A stretch of DNA of 64,000 bases from Acidovorax delafieldii (GTDB lineage: Bacteria; Pseudomonadota; Gammaproteobacteria; Burkholderiales; Burkholderiaceae_C), in assembly GCA_002377855.1 (NCBI GenBank), contig DFQQ01000030.1:124001-188000 (forward strand), in the 5' to 3' direction. Below, one piece after another: positions 31,735 through 40,826 of this stretch; within the stretch, counting starts at the first letter, position 1, and each line of letters starts with the position of its first letter. Under the pieces are notes generated by a model. That model made no database searches. It was given only the letters and a program-made list of their open reading frames with translations, and was not told where the DNA came from. A program made the position numbers and the translations under genes.

Positions 31735-34164
31735 TCAGCGCGGGACGGCTGCGGAGCCAGGGCTCACCCCTGGCGCCACCCCGGCGCCGCGCACCTCAAA
31801 ACGCACGGTGTCGAGGACCTGCCCCTGGGCGCCGACGAGGTCGAGCGTGTGCCGGCCCGGCCACGGGAGCCATTCCATCAACGCCCCTCGTCCCAACGGC
31901 CTGCCATCCATGCGCCAAGCCAGGCGCTGGCCAGTGCCGTCCGTTGCCTGCAGCCGCAAGCGCTGTGCTTGGGGTGGAATGTCCGGGTCCAGCGCGATGA
32001 CAGTGCCGGTCACGGGCGTCAGGATGCGCGCCGGGCCCTGGGCCTCCTCTGTCACCTTCTTTATTGAGCGATTTTGGCCGCTGGCGCTCATTGGCAAAGC
32101 GCGATCAGCTACATAATTTATAGCAAACACTGACTGCTGCGTGCCCTCCATGAACCACTCTGCGCGTGGCGCCTCCAGCGGCAGGCCGGCGGGGGTATCA
32201 GCCGCTTCCCCTCCGGGCAGCCCGAAACGTACCGGCCACTGCACCAGGCCCGGGGGCGGGCGCGGAGGCCGGCTGGGTTCACGCGCATGCAAAAAACCCA
32301 TCACTGCGGCCCACACCGGCGCAGCGCCGCTGGTGCCGCTCACGTCGTGCATGGCGGCGCCGCTGGCGTTGCCCACCCATACGCCCACCGTGTAGCGCTG
32401 CGACCAACCCACAGCCCAGTTGTCGCGCATGTCTTTGCTGGTACCGGTTTTAACAGCCGTCCAGAACCGGGTGGCGAGCACGCTGTCGGTGCCGAAGGTG
32501 CGGGAGCGGGCGTTGCCGTCCGACAAGACATCGCCCACGATGAATGCGGCGCGCGGGTCTAGCGCCGCAGTGAACACCGGGCGGGTGCCGCCCGGCAGTG
32601 CGGCCACGGGGCTGAAGCGCCCGCCGTTGGCCAGCGAACGAAACGCGTTGGTCAGGTGCAGCAAAGGCACTTCCGCACTGCCCAGCGCCAGGCTGTAGCC
32701 AAAGTAGTCGCCGCTTTCTCGCAGCGGCACGCCCAAAGCGCCCAGCTGCCGGTGGAAGGCGTCTGGGGTCACCATGACGAGCGTGCGCACGGCAGGCACG
32801 TTGAGCGAGGCAGCCAGCGCCGTGCGCACCGACACCCAGCCCTTGAACTGGCGGTCGTAATTCTGCGGGATGTACAAGCCGCCCGACGTGGCAATCTGGG
32901 CGGAGGAGTCATCCACCAGCGAAGCGGCGGTGAGCCGCTGCTCGGCAATCGCCTGCGCGTACAGAAACGGCTTCAGGGTAGAGCCAGGCTGGCGCGAAGC
33001 CAGTACGCCATCGACCTCGCTGGCCTGGCTCAGCACCCCAGAAGATCCCACCCACGCGAGCACGGCGCCCGTGGCGTTGTCCAGCACCAGCACGGCGCCA
33101 TCTTCTACATTGCGCCCCTGCAATTCGCGCAGGTGCTGCTGCAGGGTTTGCGTGGCAAAGCGCTGCAGGGGTGCACGCAAGGTGGTGCGCAACTGCTGGG
33201 CGGCCCCCGGGGCCGTTGCAGAGCTGCCTGCAGCCGCTGGCCCGGCACCCTGCTGGCGCAGCGCGTAGCGCGCAAAGTGCGGTGCGATGCCTTCGTTGGG
33301 ATCAAAGGCACGCCGCTGAACAGCGGCCGCAGTGAACAGCTCAAGGGCATCGCAGTCGACCTGCGCGGCCCGGCCCTGCCCTGCCGCGCCCTGGGACGAC
33401 GCTGCAGGCTGCGGCTGCATGGCACGCAGCACGCCACAGGCCCGCTGCGCCACCAAGGCAGGCTTGGCATTGGGGGCACGCACCAAAGCCGCGGCCACGG
33501 CCGCCTCACGGTCTTGCAGGCCATGAGCGGCCTTGCCAAAGAGCGTGCGGCTCAGGGCGTCAATGCCCACCACCTCCCCCCGAAACGGCACAAGGTTCAG
33601 ATAGGCCTCCAGAATCTGGTCCTTGCGCCAGCGCCGATCCAGCACTTGCGCGGCCACGGTCTGCCCGATCTTTTGTACGACCGAGCGCCCCCCGGGGCCC
33701 TGCCGCCAATTGCCATCCAGCAGCCCCGCCAGTTGCATGGTGATGGTGCTGGCGCCCCGCGTGCGCTGGTTCCACAGGTTGCCCCAGGCTGCGGCAGACG
33801 CTGCACGCCAATCCACGCCGCTGTGCTCATAAAAGCGCTTGTCCTCGCTGAGCACCAGCGCTGCGCGCAAGGCCGGTGACACGTCAGCCAGCGGCACCCA
33901 CTGCCCCCGGCGCACGGTGGCGTCCGTACGCAGACGCTGTACCACTTCCCCCTCGCGCGAGAGGATCACGGTATCGGACGAGCGGAAGTCCTGGCGCACC
34001 TCTTCGTACGACGGCAGAGCCCAGGCAACCGGTACCCCAGCCACGCAGGCCAGCGCCATGGTCCATCGCACTCCACGTCGCCACCCAGCGGCTCCACCCT
34101 GGCGCGCGCCCACCAGATGCCTGACTGCCTTGCGCAGCGATGCAAGCGCGGTTGTGACTGTCAC
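31735..34164 (-). CDS. pbpC: Penicillin-binding protein 1C
   Basis: 809 aa from the GTG at 34164, which overlaps the preceding stop (GTGA); an in-frame GTG at 34179 would add five residues. Order: membrane anchor about 35-52; GT51 glycosyltransferase with catalytic Glu in SEDKRFYEHSGVD and TITMQLAGLL; transpeptidase with Ser395 in GSTLK, the SLN motif and KTGTSKD; and a C-terminal PBP1C domain (GTVIALDPDIPPQAQRLRL). Bifunctional peptidoglycan synthase. An interspersed repeat occupies the linker (32060-32124). Its pairing with an alpha-2-macroglobulin is the classic pbpC arrangement. Confidence 0.94.
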   Translation of the reverse strand: MTVTTALASLRKAVRHLVGARQGGAAGWRRGVRWTMALACVAGVPVAWALPSYEEVRQDFRSSDTVILSREGEVVQRLRTDATVRRGQWVPLADVSPALRAALVLSEDKRFYEHSGVDWRAASAAAWGNLWNQRTRGASTITMQLAGLLDGNWRQGPGGRSVVQKIGQTVAAQVLDRRWRKDQILEAYLNLVPFRGEVVGIDALSRTLFGKAAHGLQDREAAVAAALVRAPNAKPALVAQRACGVLRAMQPQPAASSQGAAGQGRAAQVDCDALELFTAAAVQRRAFDPNEGIAPHFARYALRQQGAGPAAAGSSATAPGAAQQLRTTLRAPLQRFATQTLQQHLRELQGRNVEDGAVLVLDNATGAVLAWVGSSGVLSQASEVDGVLASRQPGSTLKPFLYAQAIAEQRLTAASLVDDSSAQIATSGGLYIPQNYDRQFKGWVSVRTALAASLNVPAVRTLVMVTPDAFHRQLGALGVPLRESGDYFGYSLALGSAEVPLLHLTNAFRSLANGGRFSPVAALPGGTRPVFTAALDPRAAFIVGDVLSDGNARSRTFGTDSVLATRFWTAVKTGTSKDMRDNWAVGWSQRYTVGVWVGNASGAAMHDVSGTSGAAPVWAAVMGFLHAREPSRPPRPPPGLVQWPVRFGLPGGEAADTPAGLPLEAPRAEWFMEGTQQSVFAINYVADRALPMSASGQNRSIKKVTEEAQGPARILTPVTGTVIALDPDIPPQAQRLRLQATDGTGQRLAWRMDGRPLGRGALMEWLPWPGRHTLDLVGAQGQVLDTVRFEVRGAGVAPGVSPGSAAVPR
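32060..32124. repeat. Interspersed mini-repeat in frame inside pbpC
   Basis: TTTTGGCCGCTGGCGCTCAT ... AGCGCGATCAGCTACATAAT followed by TTATAGCA. It parallels the copy at 56729-56792 along its length. It encodes roughly residues 680-702 of PbpC, between the transpeptidase and the C-terminal domain, without breaking the frame. Confidence 0.65.
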
Positions 34165-34547
34165 TCCGGGGCGTGGCACACGACCTCGATGTTGTGCCCG
34201 TCAGGATCCAGAACGAAAGCCCCGTAATAGTGGGGGTGGTAATGCGCCCGAATGCCTGGCGCACCGTTGTCCCTGCCCCCGGCGGCCAAGGCAGCTGCGT
34301 AAAAACCGTCCACCTGCGCCCGGCTCGTGGCTCTAAACGCTACATGCACACGCGTGGGCGGGGTGGGCACCCCAGTGATCCAGAAGTCGGGTTTGGGCGG
34401 CACACCAAAGCCTGCGTGGTCCGTGGTGCCGGTCTGGGCCGCAGACACTTCCATCACCAGCGCGTAGCCGATGGGCGCAAGGGCCTGCTGATAAAACGCG
34501 CGGCTTTTGTTGAAGTCTGTAGCGGTGATGCCAATGTGGTCGATCAT
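34161..34547 (-). CDS. VOC (glyoxalase/bleomycin-resistance) family protein
   Basis: 128 aa. Opening IDHIGITATDFNKSRAFYQQ and closing GAFVLDPDGHNIEVVCH match the two beta-alpha-beta-beta-beta modules of VOC proteins; His4 and the late Glu are the usual metal ligands. Substrate unknown. Its stop overlaps the start of pbpC, so the two are co-translated, an odd pairing for a cytosolic metalloenzyme-like protein and a cell-wall synthase. Confidence 0.88.
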   Translation of the reverse strand: MIDHIGITATDFNKSRAFYQQALAPIGYALVMEVSAAQTGTTDHAGFGVPPKPDFWITGVPTPPTRVHVAFRATSRAQVDGFYAAALAAGGRDNGAPGIRAHYHPHYYGAFVLDPDGHNIEVVCHAPE

Positions 34548-34632
34548 GGTGAGAGTCTTCAGGGTTATGTACTTGAACCGCGCCTTGCAGCAAATGGACG
34601 TGTGGCCATGCGGGGCAGAAGATCGCAGCGCA

Positions 34633-37600
34633 TCACTTCGTCGCCCCCACCTTCACCCGTGCATTCGGGGACTCCCCAAACATCTCGGGCGCATACATGG
34701 CCTCCACGCGGCTGGGCGGCAAGGCGAAGTCGCCCACGTTGTTCAGTCGCACGGTGTATTCCATGGTGACCGTGCCCTTGGGCAGGTACTGGTAGTAGCT
34801 GCGGAAGGACTCGAAGCTGCGCTCTTCAAACGCGGCCCAGCCGCTGCCGCTTTGCTTTTCGCCCTGTGTGGCGATTTCCGAGTCGCGGCCCAGGCCGCTG
34901 CCCAAAATGGTGGCGCCGCCCGGGATGGGGTCGGTGATGGCCACCCAGGTCATGTCGGCGCTGGCGTTCACTTCCAGCTTCACGCGCAGCACGTCGCCGC
35001 GCGTGTACTGGCCTGCGGGTAGCGACTTGTTGGCCTGCTCGACCGGGGTCACGGTCTTCTTGATGGAGTAGCCCGCAGCAAACGGCGCCTTCAATTGCAC
35101 GGCCGCCACCGACTGCAGGGTGAGCCACGGCTTGCCGGGGCCCTGGTGGGTTACCTCCAGCGCCTCCTTGCCGCCAGCCTTGCCCCAAGGCAGGAACATG
35201 CTGTTGTTCTTCAGGTTACCCGGTGCTGCGGGCGCGCCGAACCAGGTGGTCTGGTGGGCGGTGCCGCTGGCGTCGGTGGCCTTGATGCGATCCACCTTGC
35301 TCCAGTCCACGCTGGCGTTGTTGCCGCCCATGCTGGCCTTGGTGCTACCCGCCACGGTGGTGGCTTCAAACTTGGCGCTGAATTTTTCCAGCGCCAGGCC
35401 GCCCCACAGGTTGGCGGTGGTCGTGTGCCAGGCACCGGCCTGCTGGCGGCTGATGAAGCCGTTGGCCAGGCGGCCCATGTCGTCCTTCCAGGTGGGGTCG
35501 TCCATCACAGCCAGCATCAGGCGCGCGGTATTCACGTCGCCGTTTTGCATCAGCCACCACCAGTAGTCGTCCTGCTCGGTGCTGAAGATGAGCTTGGTGC
35601 CCTGGAACGACAGGCGCGCGCGCAATATTTGCATCGCCTCGGCCAGGCGCTTGTCGCGCTCGGGCACATCGGCCACGCGCTTGAGCACGTTCACCCAGTC
35701 AATCACCGAATGCGTGGGCCACTGGTTGGGCGCGATGGTGATGCTGCTCACCATTCTGCCCTGGGCCTTGCCGTAGCGCGACAGCGCCTCGATGGCAGCG
35801 AGCTTGCGCATGTCCAGGTCCTTGCGCGGGCTCCAGAAACTGCGCTGGATGCGGCCTTCGATGAACGCGATCAGGCCGCGCTCCATGGGGGCACGGGCTT
35901 CGTCGGGCAGCGCAAAGGCGGGGTCGATGGCGGCTGCCTCGTGCGTGGCGGCCAGCAGGTAGGCCGTGAGGGTGTCGCTGCCGGTGTTGGCATCACCGCT
36001 GCGTGGTGGGAAGTAGTTGGCCAGGCCGTCGCTGTCCAGATACGTCGGCAACTGCGCCATCACGGTTTGCCACAGCTTGCCGTCGCGCAGGCCCACGGCC
36101 TTGCTGGTCTTTTGCTCCAGGCAGGCAAAGGGGTAGTTGGCCCACCAGTCGCGCACGCCGGGCAGGCCTTCGGCCAGCTTGGGCTGCAGCGACATCTTCA
36201 GCCCGCCCCGGCCGGGAATGGCGTCGGCGGGCGGCGCCGCATCGATGGCGAACTTGCCATCCACCTGCACCAGCGTGGCCTGCTGCACCGTGAGCGGCAC
36301 GGCGGGCACGATGCGCTGGCGCGCCTTGAGCGCATCGGTGGCGCCCGAGGCCGTGTCGCGCGCCTGGATTTCCCACAGGATGGCTTCCGCGCGGGTCTGT
36401 GCCAACTGCGCGGGCGCGGTCACGTCCCAAGCCACCTCACGCGCTTCCCCAGCGGGGATGTCCACCTGCTGGGGTTTGAGTTCTAGCAGCGTCGCACGCG
36501 GCGCCACTTCCACCTTCATGGCCGCTTTGGTGGTGTTGCGCAGCGTGATTTGTGCGCGGAATTGGTCGCCCTCGCGCACCAGCGGCGGCAAGCCGCTGAT
36601 GATCTGCAGGTCCTGTGTGGCGCGAATGCTGGTGCTGCCCGTGCCAAACAACCCCGCAGACGCATCAGCCACCGCCACGATCTTGAAGGTGGTGAGCGCA
36701 TCGTTCAAAGGCACCGTGACCTTGGCCTGCCCGTTGGCATCCAGCTGCACGTTGGGGTTCCACAGCAGCAGCGTATCGAGCAGCTCGCGCGTTTGCGCAC
36801 GGCCGCCGCCGCCACCCGCAGGCACTGCCTTCTTGCCGTAGTGCCGCCGGCCGATGATCTCCATCTGCGCGGTGGATGTCTGCACGCCCCAGCTGCGGCG
36901 CTGCAGCATGGCGTCAAGCAGGTTCCAGCTGGCGTTGGGCATCAGCTCCAGCAGGGCTTGGTCTACAGCAGCCACGGCCACTTCGGCGTTGGCGGCGGGC
37001 TTGCCGCCGGGCAGCGTGGCGGTGATGGTGACCTGGGCCTTGCCGCGCACCGGGTAGCTTTCCTTGTCGGCCGCCACCTTCACGTTGATCTGGTGCGCCT
37101 GCGTGCCTACGCGGATTTCAGCCAGCCCCAGGCGGAAGGCGGGTTTGGACAAATCGACCAGCGCTGACGGGGCCTGGTATTCCTTGCCCTCGTACCAGAA
37201 GGCGTTCCACCACTCGCCCGGTGCCTTGAAGCCCCAGGTGAAGAAGCTGTACCAGGGCACTTCGCGCAGGCGCCCACGCAGTGCCAGCACGCTCACGTAC
37301 ACGTTGGGGCCCCAATCGGATTGCACCTTCAGGCTCACCGTGGGGTCTTGCCCATTGAGTTGCACCACATGGGTTTCGATGATGCCCTCGCGCTCCACCG
37401 CCACCAGGGCGGTGGCAAAGCGAAACGGCATGCGCACCTGGAACTTGGCGGTCTCGCCCACTTGGTAGCTCTTCTTCTCGGGCAGCAGGTCGATGCGGTC
37501 GTGGTCTTCGCCGCCAAACCACAGCTCGCCCTGGCGGGTCACCCATACGGACGAAGCGGCCTCGCTGGTGTTGCCGTCGCGGTCGGTGGCGGTCACCACC

Positions 37601-40600
37601 AGTTCCACCTCGCCCGCCTCGTCCAGCTTGGCTTCGCACAGCAGCAGGCCCCGGCTGTCGCTCTTGCCGGTGCACACCGTGCCCAGGTCTTTGGTGGATG
37701 TCTGGTTGTCGTAACTGTAGAAGCCGCCCACCATGCGTTTGCGCGTGGTGGTGGTGATGCGCGCAATGGCCTGCACCTGCAACGCCGTGTTGGGTGCCGC
37801 CTGGCCGTTGTGCTGCAGTGCCAGGGCCTGGAAGCGGATCTTCTGGCTGGCCGATGCCCAGCCCTCGGTCTTGACGCCAGCCACCACGCCCGCAGGCCAC
37901 AGGGTGTGGGTGCTGCGCAGGGTCTGCACTTCCCCGTTGGGGTCGGCATAGGTGGCTTCGAGCAGCAGCTCTTGCGGGCGGCGGGCCTGAGGCAGGTTGT
38001 CGATGGTGACCTTGCCAGTGCCGTTGCGGTCCAGCGTCAGGGGCAGCTTGTCGGCCACCACGCGGGCGTCGTCGCTGGCGCCGGCTTCCTCGTCGTCGCT
38101 TCGGCTGCCCGTTGCTCCCTTGTGGCGGGGTGGGCTGAAGCTGAACATGTCGTAGTCGGCAAACTGCAGGTACTTGCTGCGCACCAGCGCCGACACGCGC
38201 ACCGGCAGGTTCGCCGCGCCACCGCCTGAAACGTAGTTGACCTGCACATCGGTGGGCACCGAGCGCACCCGCACCAGCGGCTTGCTGTCGGCCGGGGCGA
38301 TGCGCCCTTCCAGCACTGGCAGTCGGAACTCTTCCACGCGGAACTGGCCGGTGGTCAGGGTGCCGCGGTGGTTGTCGACGTCGCTCAACTCCACGGAGTA
38401 TTCACCCAGCTTGGCAGCGGGTGGAATGGCGAAGCTGCTTTGCGCACTCAACCCACCTGTGGCCGTCTTGCGCCACTGCACGGGTTGCTCGAACTGCTGA
38501 CCGCTGCCGACGTGGGTGATGACCAACGCAGCGGGCCCGGTCTGCGGCGCCTCCAGGCCTTTGCGACTTTCCTGTCGGTAGTAGTGCTTCATCGACACGG
38601 TCTCGCCCGCTCGGAACAACGTACGGTCCAACACGGTGTGGGCGCGCAAGTCGGGCTGGGGCTGCATGCTGGTGGGCACGTTGAAGCGCCAGGGCTCAAT
38701 GCCCCGCTGCCAGTCGCTCCAGGTGAAAGCCATGTCTTCCACACCGGCTTGCGTATGGCGGGCACTGACAAAATAGGCAGACGAGCCCTGGCCGTAGTCG
38801 TTGTTGCCGTGGCACGAAGGCGCATCGGGCGACAGCCCTTCAATCATGGCCACGCCCTGCTCGTTGGTGATGGCCTGGGCCAGTTCCCGCCCGCGGCAAT
38901 CCGACACGCGCACTTTGGCCCCCGCCACTGGCTTGCCCTTGTCCAGCGAAGTCACCCACACCGCCGCGTTTTCGCGCCCCAGCTTGAAATGCACGCCCAG
39001 GTTGGTCACCAACGCCGAGGTGCGAACGTACATGGTGCGGCCCTCGCCGTGGCGCTCGTCCAGCAACGAGGTGCCCAGCTTTTGGGACGCGATCTCGACC
39101 ACATGAAAGCCCGGCGGCAGCGGAATGCCCACCACCTCGAATGGGCGCAGCTCCTTGCCGGTGACCTGGGGCAAATCCAGCGTCTTGACGCCGCCCTGCC
39201 CCGCCAGCAGCGAGAGCATGCGGGTCTGCACATGGTCGCGTTCGTCGTCAATCACCTTGGGAAGCGGGCCCTTCACGTCACCGGCGGCCACACGGCGCTG
39301 GACGTGGTAGTTGTCATAGCGGGCCACCTTGCGGAACCAGGCAATGATGTCGGCATCGGTGGACGGTTTCAACGTGCTCACCTTGCCCTTGGGGGGTATG
39401 GGCGCGGTCGCGGTGCCGGTCTGCAAGCCCTGCACCCTCAGGCCCGCTTCGACATTGCGCAGCGTGACGGGCAGCAGCGCAGGCCCATCGGCGCCTTCGG
39501 CGAAACGCTCCACCACACCAAACGGCGCAGCGGCAAACTTGGCCAGCGGCGGCATGCCCGCCGTAGCAACCTTGAGTGGGAAACTCGCCGCATTGCGCAA
39601 CGCGCGTCCCGAGGCGTCCTTGAAATCCTTGGGCAGCTCGAGCGTGAAGGCGGTCTGCTCGGGCAGCGGCGTTTCAAACTGGACCCCGTTGACGACCGCA
39701 TCGGCATCGCCGCCCTCCTCGCTGCCTTCCACGATGGGCTTGAGCGTTTCCTTGGCCGACTTGAGCTTGATCGCCATGGCCAGCTTGCGCGGCACGGGGG
39801 CATTGAACGACAGTGTCAGCGGGCGCAGCGGCAAGCAAGCGGCCTGGGCATTTTCGCGTTCGCAGCTGAATTCCGCAGCGAACGCCTCGCGCACCTTGTA
39901 GGTAAAGCGCTTCTCGACTGTGTTGGCTACGCCGCTGGGCGTGGCGACACCCTTTCCAAACACCAGTTGCAACTGCGACCCCGAGGTCAGGCGGCGATTG
40001 CAAGCCAAGCTCGGGAACTGCAGCGGCTCCTTCGCAGCCCGATGGTCCAGACCCAGGGCTTTGAGCATGTCCGCGCGCTGAGGCCCGTCCACCATGCGAA
40101 CGGGCACGCGTTCACCCACGCCTTCCAGCGCGCACCAGACGTTGGCTTGCACGCTCTCTTTGGTGGCGGGGCCATTGAGCTGGAGCACGAAGAACTGCTC
40201 TTCATCGATTTGCTCATAGGTGCCGGGGCGAACGTTTTGAACAAACGGTCCACCGCTATTGAATTGATAGCTTTTAGCGCCCGTCAATGCTGCGCCGGAG
40301 GCAGCTTTGAACTCAGGCTTGACCGTGGCGGTGCAGCGCATGCCGGGCGGCAGGTCATTTTCAAAATCAAATACCCACTCGCGCTCATTGGTCCAGCGAC
40401 CCGTGCCTTTGGAAGCTGCGGCGTCGTTGCAACTGATGGCAATAGGCGCAGGCGCCTTGGGGTCGCCGAAATTCACTGCCGCCGCATCAAACTTGGCCAC
40501 CGCCTGGCGCACCCGCGCCACCTCGCCCTGCGGGCTGAAACTGATGATCTGCAACGCATGCACCTGCGCTGCCAGCATCAGCCCGCCCAACAGCACGGCG

Positions 40601-40632
40601 GCTGCGGGTGCATTCCTCCAAAGTGTTTTCAT
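34633..40632 (-). CDS. Bacterial alpha-2-macroglobulin with thioester motif
   Basis: 1999 aa from the ATG at 40632. Signal peptide (AAAVLLGGLMLAAQVHA) without a lipobox, so a soluble periplasmic or non-lipid-anchored form, unlike E. coli YfhM. Macroglobulin beta domains, bait-region-containing middle, MG7-like region and a thioester domain with the intact CLEQ motif at residues 1504-1507 (in NYPFACLEQKTSKA). It traps invading proteases by covalent thioester attack; PbpC would repair the wall at the same breach. At 1999 residues it is longer than the approximately 1650 of E. coli YfhM, with the excess mostly N-terminal. A repeat-derived segment lies at about residues 115-126. Confidence 0.94.
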   Translation of the reverse strand: MKTLWRNAPAAAVLLGGLMLAAQVHALQIISFSPQGEVARVRQAVAKFDAAAVNFGDPKAPAPIAISCNDAAASKGTGRWTNEREWVFDFENDLPPGMRCTATVKPEFKAASGAALTGAKSYQFNSGGPFVQNVRPGTYEQIDEEQFFVLQLNGPATKESVQANVWCALEGVGERVPVRMVDGPQRADMLKALGLDHRAAKEPLQFPSLACNRRLTSGSQLQLVFGKGVATPSGVANTVEKRFTYKVREAFAAEFSCERENAQAACLPLRPLTLSFNAPVPRKLAMAIKLKSAKETLKPIVEGSEEGGDADAVVNGVQFETPLPEQTAFTLELPKDFKDASGRALRNAASFPLKVATAGMPPLAKFAAAPFGVVERFAEGADGPALLPVTLRNVEAGLRVQGLQTGTATAPIPPKGKVSTLKPSTDADIIAWFRKVARYDNYHVQRRVAAGDVKGPLPKVIDDERDHVQTRMLSLLAGQGGVKTLDLPQVTGKELRPFEVVGIPLPPGFHVVEIASQKLGTSLLDERHGEGRTMYVRTSALVTNLGVHFKLGRENAAVWVTSLDKGKPVAGAKVRVSDCRGRELAQAITNEQGVAMIEGLSPDAPSCHGNNDYGQGSSAYFVSARHTQAGVEDMAFTWSDWQRGIEPWRFNVPTSMQPQPDLRAHTVLDRTLFRAGETVSMKHYYRQESRKGLEAPQTGPAALVITHVGSGQQFEQPVQWRKTATGGLSAQSSFAIPPAAKLGEYSVELSDVDNHRGTLTTGQFRVEEFRLPVLEGRIAPADSKPLVRVRSVPTDVQVNYVSGGGAANLPVRVSALVRSKYLQFADYDMFSFSPPRHKGATGSRSDDEEAGASDDARVVADKLPLTLDRNGTGKVTIDNLPQARRPQELLLEATYADPNGEVQTLRSTHTLWPAGVVAGVKTEGWASASQKIRFQALALQHNGQAAPNTALQVQAIARITTTTRKRMVGGFYSYDNQTSTKDLGTVCTGKSDSRGLLLCEAKLDEAGEVELVVTATDRDGNTSEAASSVWVTRQGELWFGGEDHDRIDLLPEKKSYQVGETAKFQVRMPFRFATALVAVEREGIIETHVVQLNGQDPTVSLKVQSDWGPNVYVSVLALRGRLREVPWYSFFTWGFKAPGEWWNAFWYEGKEYQAPSALVDLSKPAFRLGLAEIRVGTQAHQINVKVAADKESYPVRGKAQVTITATLPGGKPAANAEVAVAAVDQALLELMPNASWNLLDAMLQRRSWGVQTSTAQMEIIGRRHYGKKAVPAGGGGGRAQTRELLDTLLLWNPNVQLDANGQAKVTVPLNDALTTFKIVAVADASAGLFGTGSTSIRATQDLQIISGLPPLVREGDQFRAQITLRNTTKAAMKVEVAPRATLLELKPQQVDIPAGEAREVAWDVTAPAQLAQTRAEAILWEIQARDTASGATDALKARQRIVPAVPLTVQQATLVQVDGKFAIDAAPPADAIPGRGGLKMSLQPKLAEGLPGVRDWWANYPFACLEQKTSKAVGLRDGKLWQTVMAQLPTYLDSDGLANYFPPRSGDANTGSDTLTAYLLAATHEAAAIDPAFALPDEARAPMERGLIAFIEGRIQRSFWSPRKDLDMRKLAAIEALSRYGKAQGRMVSSITIAPNQWPTHSVIDWVNVLKRVADVPERDKRLAEAMQILRARLSFQGTKLIFSTEQDDYWWWLMQNGDVNTARLMLAVMDDPTWKDDMGRLANGFISRQQAGAWHTTTANLWGGLALEKFSAKFEATTVAGSTKASMGGNNASVDWSKVDRIKATDASGTAHQTTWFGAPAAPGNLKNNSMFLPWGKAGGKEALEVTHQGPGKPWLTLQSVAAVQLKAPFAAGYSIKKTVTPVEQANKSLPAGQYTRGDVLRVKLEVNASADMTWVAITDPIPGGATILGSGLGRDSEIATQGEKQSGSGWAAFEERSFESFRSYYQYLPKGTVTMEYTVRLNNVGDFALPPSRVEAMYAPEMFGESPNARVKVGATK
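40255..40290. repeat. Interspersed mini-repeat in frame inside the macroglobulin gene
   Basis: On the minus strand GCGCTAAAAGCTATCAATTC followed by AATAGC, the core of the same family as at 23781 and 42182. Encodes GAKSYQFNSGG in the N-terminal domain. Only the core is recognisable, so this could be chance resemblance. Confidence 0.4.
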
Positions 40633-40826
40633 TGTGTGTTTCGCTCTTGCCTGCAAGGGCCCTGAGCGTAGCCGATGCACCCGCTCAAGCGCCACCGCAC
40701 ACCGCCTGTCCAGAGCGTGAATGTGTGAGAAAGTGCTGCAGATGCCAACACATGTGTGGCCCCTATACTCCCGCGCAACAATTGGCGCTGCCGCAGCAGC
40801 GCGCCCCGCGCAGGGAGGCGGGACAC

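Noticed and set aside
38368..40665. 765-aa plus-strand frame opposite the macroglobulin gene
   Set aside because: Shadow of the real gene in high-GC DNA: His/Gln/Arg-rich translation with no motifs, fully antisense to a 1999-aa conserved protein.
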